From an uncultured Erysipelotrichaceae bacterium (GTDB taxonomy: Bacteria; Bacillota_I; Bacilli_A; RFN20; CAG-826): DNA of 7,084 nt. Within the stretch, counting starts at the first letter, position 1. Each line of letters opens with the position of its first letter. The notes beneath the pieces are model-generated. The model saw nothing but the letters and a program-made list of their open reading frames with translations. It was not told where the DNA came from and did no database searches. The DNA lies in the NCBI GenBank assembly GCA_902791085.1, contig CADAUN010000073.1:1-7084 (forward strand), read 5' to 3'. Shown here in pieces: positions 5,243 to 7,084 of this stretch. Position numbers and translations under genes: made by a program.

Positions 5243-5920
5243 TTATTTTTCTTTTGTCTTTCGCTTCGCAAAGGAACGATGGTTCGCTTTGGAAGAAAAT
5301 GGCTTTTGATGTCCAAATGGTTTTTTGTGAGAGAAAGATTTCTGATGATGGGAGAACGGCTTTTTGGAAGAGGGATGATGCTCTGCCTTTTCTTTGAATG
5401 ACCGTTTTGGTGCAACCTTTTCTTCTTTTAAAGGACGATCATGGTGATGGCGTGGACGACGTTCTTTCGGCTCCTCTTTCGTTTCTTCCCATAAGAAACT
5501 CAAATCATCGAGAGAAGAATAAACATGGATGCCATTTGCTTCTAACAAACGAGTGGTGACGCCTTTTCCTTCAATTTTGGTTTGCCGGAAGCGACCATCA
5601 TAGACATTACGGACGCCACAAGAAGGAGAACTTTCTTTTAAGATGGCGATGGAAATGCCAAAAAGGCGGCATGCTTCTAACGCTTTTTTCGCTCCCAATT
5701 GATATTCGTTTGCTTTTGAAGCGCCTTCTTTCGTAACGACGTCTGCCCCCCGAATTTCGCAAGGTTCGCGCGGAATGGGTAATCCGCCGGCGACTTCTGG
5801 GCAAAAAGGGATTAATTCGTATTTTTCACGGAGCTTTTCCACAAAGGGAGCATAATTGTCGCCGCCATCGTAACGGGTTTTATCGCCGACTAAGCAAGCG
5901 CTGATTAAAATCTTTTCCAT
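5243..5920 (-). CDS. DUF523/TudS-like protein with His/Lys/Phe-rich repeat tail
   Basis: Residues 1-144 of this 225-residue protein match DUF523. The start ISACLVGDKTRYDGG, the segment FCPEVAGGLPIPREPCEI and the segment ILKESSPSCGV are family hallmarks. One member, TudS, is a [4Fe-4S] thiouracil desulfurase using three cysteines; C9, C40 and C101 occupy the expected places. Whether this copy desulfurates thio-bases is unknown. DUF523 proteins usually end near residue 145-150. Here a basic, low-complexity tail of about 80 residues follows (HHH at 158-160, ten His overall) with repeats KPFSH (187), KSFSH (194), KPFGH (200) and KPFSS (206). It could bind nucleic acid or metal, or be disordered. 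ATG 5920 is set by the conserved N-terminus; the best SD (AAGAAGG, 5943-5937) is 16 nt away, unusually far. The gene stands alone, convergent with the ATPase gene. Confidence 0.87.
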   Translation of the reverse strand: MEKILISACLVGDKTRYDGGDNYAPFVEKLREKYELIPFCPEVAGGLPIPREPCEIRGADVVTKEGASKANEYQLGAKKALEACRLFGISIAILKESSPSCGVRNVYDGRFRQTKIEGKGVTTRLLEANGIHVYSSLDDLSFLWEETKEEPKERRPRHHHDRPLKEEKVAPKRSFKEKAEHHPSSKKPFSHHQKSFSHKKPFGHQKPFSSKANHRSFAKRKTKEK

Positions 5921-6118
5921 ACGAGTGTGAAGTTTACCTTCTTTTAAGTCATTTTACTAGAAGAAGGAGAAAAATGGCATGGGGCAAATGAAACGAGATG
6001 TTGGGCACTCTAGTGGATAACAAGGAAGAGGAGGCAATTCACGCTTCGTGTCTTCTTGCGATTTTTTCTCATTTGAAAAAAGGATATCTCTATAAAAAGA
6101 AGGACGAAAATCGGTATA
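5921..6118. promoter_or_regulatory. Divergent intergenic region with promoter candidates
   Basis: It separates divergent genes, so promoters must face both ways. For the minus-strand gene the best -10 is TAAAAT (complement of 5951-5956), with no good -35. For the plus-strand gene there are two candidates: TATAAA (6091-6096) just ahead of AAGAAGGA (6097-6104), and a perfect TATAAT (6115-6120) that overlaps the first start codon. Use of the second would give a start near 6127 and an almost leaderless mRNA beginning at ATG 6128. No RNA gene or strong hairpin is seen. Confidence 0.4.
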
Positions 6119-6790
6119 ATGCTAGCGATGAAAAAATCGGAAGAATGGATATTTCGAGATGAGGGTCACGATTACCCCGTGACCGTCAATTATCGTAACA
6201 GACGGAGTCTTGGCTTACGTTATCGGAACGAAGAGAAAGACTATGTTTGTAACGTTCCTTATCGATTCCCCCGAGAAGAAGTCATCTCCTTTTTGCAAAA
6301 ACACGCTTCCAAGCTTCGGAAACGAGTGGAAAGCCGTCACCGCATTTCCCCTTATGAAGGGGATCGCGTTTATCTTTTCGGAGAACCGACCATCATTGAA
6401 GGCTTTTCTACTTGGAACGAAGTCAAAAAAGAAAAATATCTTAAGCAACAGCTGCTTGACTTCTTGTCTCTAACCATAGAGAAAGACGAGAAAGAAATGC
6501 ATCTTAAAACCCATTATCAGGTGAAAGTTCGAAAAATGAAAAGCTTATGGGGCGTCAATCATTTAAAGCAAGGAGATATTACCTTTGCCTTGATGCTCGT
6601 TCATTACCGTAAAGATATCATCGAATCGGTAGTTTATCATGAACTTGCCCATGATTTTTATCGAGGACACGGAAAGTGCTTTTATCAGGTGCTACTCAAA
6701 TATTGCCCGTCTTATTGGGCGTTGCACCAAGCTCTGGGGGAGGGAAATTATGACGGAAATCATCCGATCAAAAGAAAATCCGAAGATTAA
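6119..6790 (+). CDS. YgjP-type (DUF45) zinc metallopeptidase-like protein
   Basis: This 223-residue protein has the YgjP/WLM-like metallopeptidase layout. The C-terminal half shows VRKMKSLWGVN (the family's 'kmk..WG' signature), DITFALMLVHYRKDIIESVV, then the zinc motif HELAH (191-195) and a third candidate ligand in the segment RGHGKCFYQVL, matching the family's NHS..F region. The N-terminal half carries RRSLGLRYRNE and the RVYLFGEP turn typical of the family. The cellular role of YgjP proteins is poorly known; proteolysis is inferred from the zinc site. The common WGSCS is here WGVNH, a divergence near the active site. Start choice is uncertain: ATG 6119 lies 14 nt after AAGAAGGA, and ATG 6128 (three codons later) is an alternative. 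The 3' end overlaps the methyltransferase gene by 41 bp in another frame, implying co-transcription. Confidence 0.83.
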   Translation: MLAMKKSEEWIFRDEGHDYPVTVNYRNRRSLGLRYRNEEKDYVCNVPYRFPREEVISFLQKHASKLRKRVESRHRISPYEGDRVYLFGEPTIIEGFSTWNEVKKEKYLKQQLLDFLSLTIEKDEKEMHLKTHYQVKVRKMKSLWGVNHLKQGDITFALMLVHYRKDIIESVVYHELAHDFYRGHGKCFYQVLLKYCPSYWALHQALGEGNYDGNHPIKRKSED

Positions 6791-7084
6791 AGAAGCCGCG
6801 AAAGCACTGACGGCCAAAGGCGATTTTTTCTTGGTTGAAGGCTATCATTTGGTGGAAATGGCGTTGCGCTCTAACTATGTTCTCCGTTTGTATAGCATTA
6901 AGCCTTATGCCTATCCAGGGGTGGAAACCATTTTGATATCCCCCTCTCTTTTGTCTCGCTTAACCTATAGCAAAAACCCTGAAGGCATCGTTGCTTTGTG
7001 TCGTAAGCCACAAGCGCAAAAACCAAGCGGAGATAAAGTACTTTATCTCGATCGGATTCAAGATCCAGGGAATGTCGGAACCTT
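6750..7084 (+). CDS. SpoU/TrmH-family RNA methyltransferase (N-terminal part, cut by window end)
   Basis: The 111 visible codons run off the window. The protein begins MTEIIRSKENPKIKEAAKAL, the usual opening of TrmH-like rRNA/tRNA 2'-O-methyltransferases, followed by the substrate-binding domain (FFLVEGYHLVEMAL, then SKNPEGIVALC). The last visible residues LYLDRIQDPGNVGT are motif 1 of the SpoU catalytic domain, whose SAM-binding trefoil knot lies beyond the edge. The enzyme would methylate a 2'-hydroxyl in rRNA or tRNA; the target is not readable. ATG 6750 is preceded by a strong GGGGGAGGG run (6736-6744) about 5-8 nt upstream, placed inside the preceding gene. It starts 41 bp before that gene ends, so the two are probably translated from one mRNA. 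Confidence 0.9.
   Translation, partial: MTEIIRSKENPKIKEAAKALTAKGDFFLVEGYHLVEMALRSNYVLRLYSIKPYAYPGVETILISPSLLSRLTYSKNPEGIVALCRKPQAQKPSGDKVLYLDRIQDPGNVGT

Noticed and set aside
1..7084. Insertion sequences, phage or attachment sites
   Set aside because: No transposase, integrase or terminal repeats are visible in the window despite the foreign-looking toxin-antitoxin cassette.

Overview
The window suggests a host-associated, low-to-moderate-GC Gram-positive bacterium of the Bacilli/Erysipelotrichia/Mollicutes neighbourhood. This placement is inferred from gene content: a long MalK/MsmX-type ABC ATPase with a helical insertion, a PucR-type helix-turn-helix regulator next to a cytoplasmic GH13 glucosidase, strong purine-rich Shine-Dalgarno sites and TATAAT -10 boxes. 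TGA ends three genes and Trp is encoded by TGG, so the standard bacterial code is used and not the Mycoplasma code.

Layout. Positions 97-800 hold a two-gene toxin-antitoxin cassette: a RelB/DinJ-type antitoxin overlapping a PIN-domain toxin by 4 bp. Its arginine codons (mostly AGG/AGA) differ sharply from all other genes here (mostly CGN), which points to acquisition by transfer. Positions 801-1231 are an AT-rich non-coding stretch carrying two copies of a short motif and the promoter of the next operon. Positions 1232-3507 hold a translationally coupled pair, a GH13 alpha-glucosidase and a small PucR-type HTH regulator. A compact control region (3508-3599) with two abutting inverted repeats and a TATAAT box precedes a 514-residue ABC-transporter ATPase of the sugar-importer (UgpC/MsmX) type, which has no permease genes beside it. 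Back-to-back hairpin terminators (5165-5233) separate it from a convergent gene (5920-5243, minus strand), a DUF523/TudS-like protein with an unusual His/Lys/Phe-repeat tail. A divergent plus-strand pair follows: a YgjP-type metallopeptidase-like protein and an SpoU/TrmH-family RNA methyltransferase cut by the window edge.

How it fits together. The centre looks like a carbohydrate-use module: the ATPase would energise import of oligosaccharides through permeases encoded elsewhere, the cytoplasmic GH13 enzyme would hydrolyse them, and the small PucR-type protein may regulate one or both transcription units through the inverted repeats. This functional link is inference from adjacency. I do not see a wholly new multi-gene system. 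The most unusual items are the enlarged regulatory domain of the ATPase, the repeat tail on the DUF523 protein, the compact regulator with its paired palindromes, and the RelB-PIN pairing.
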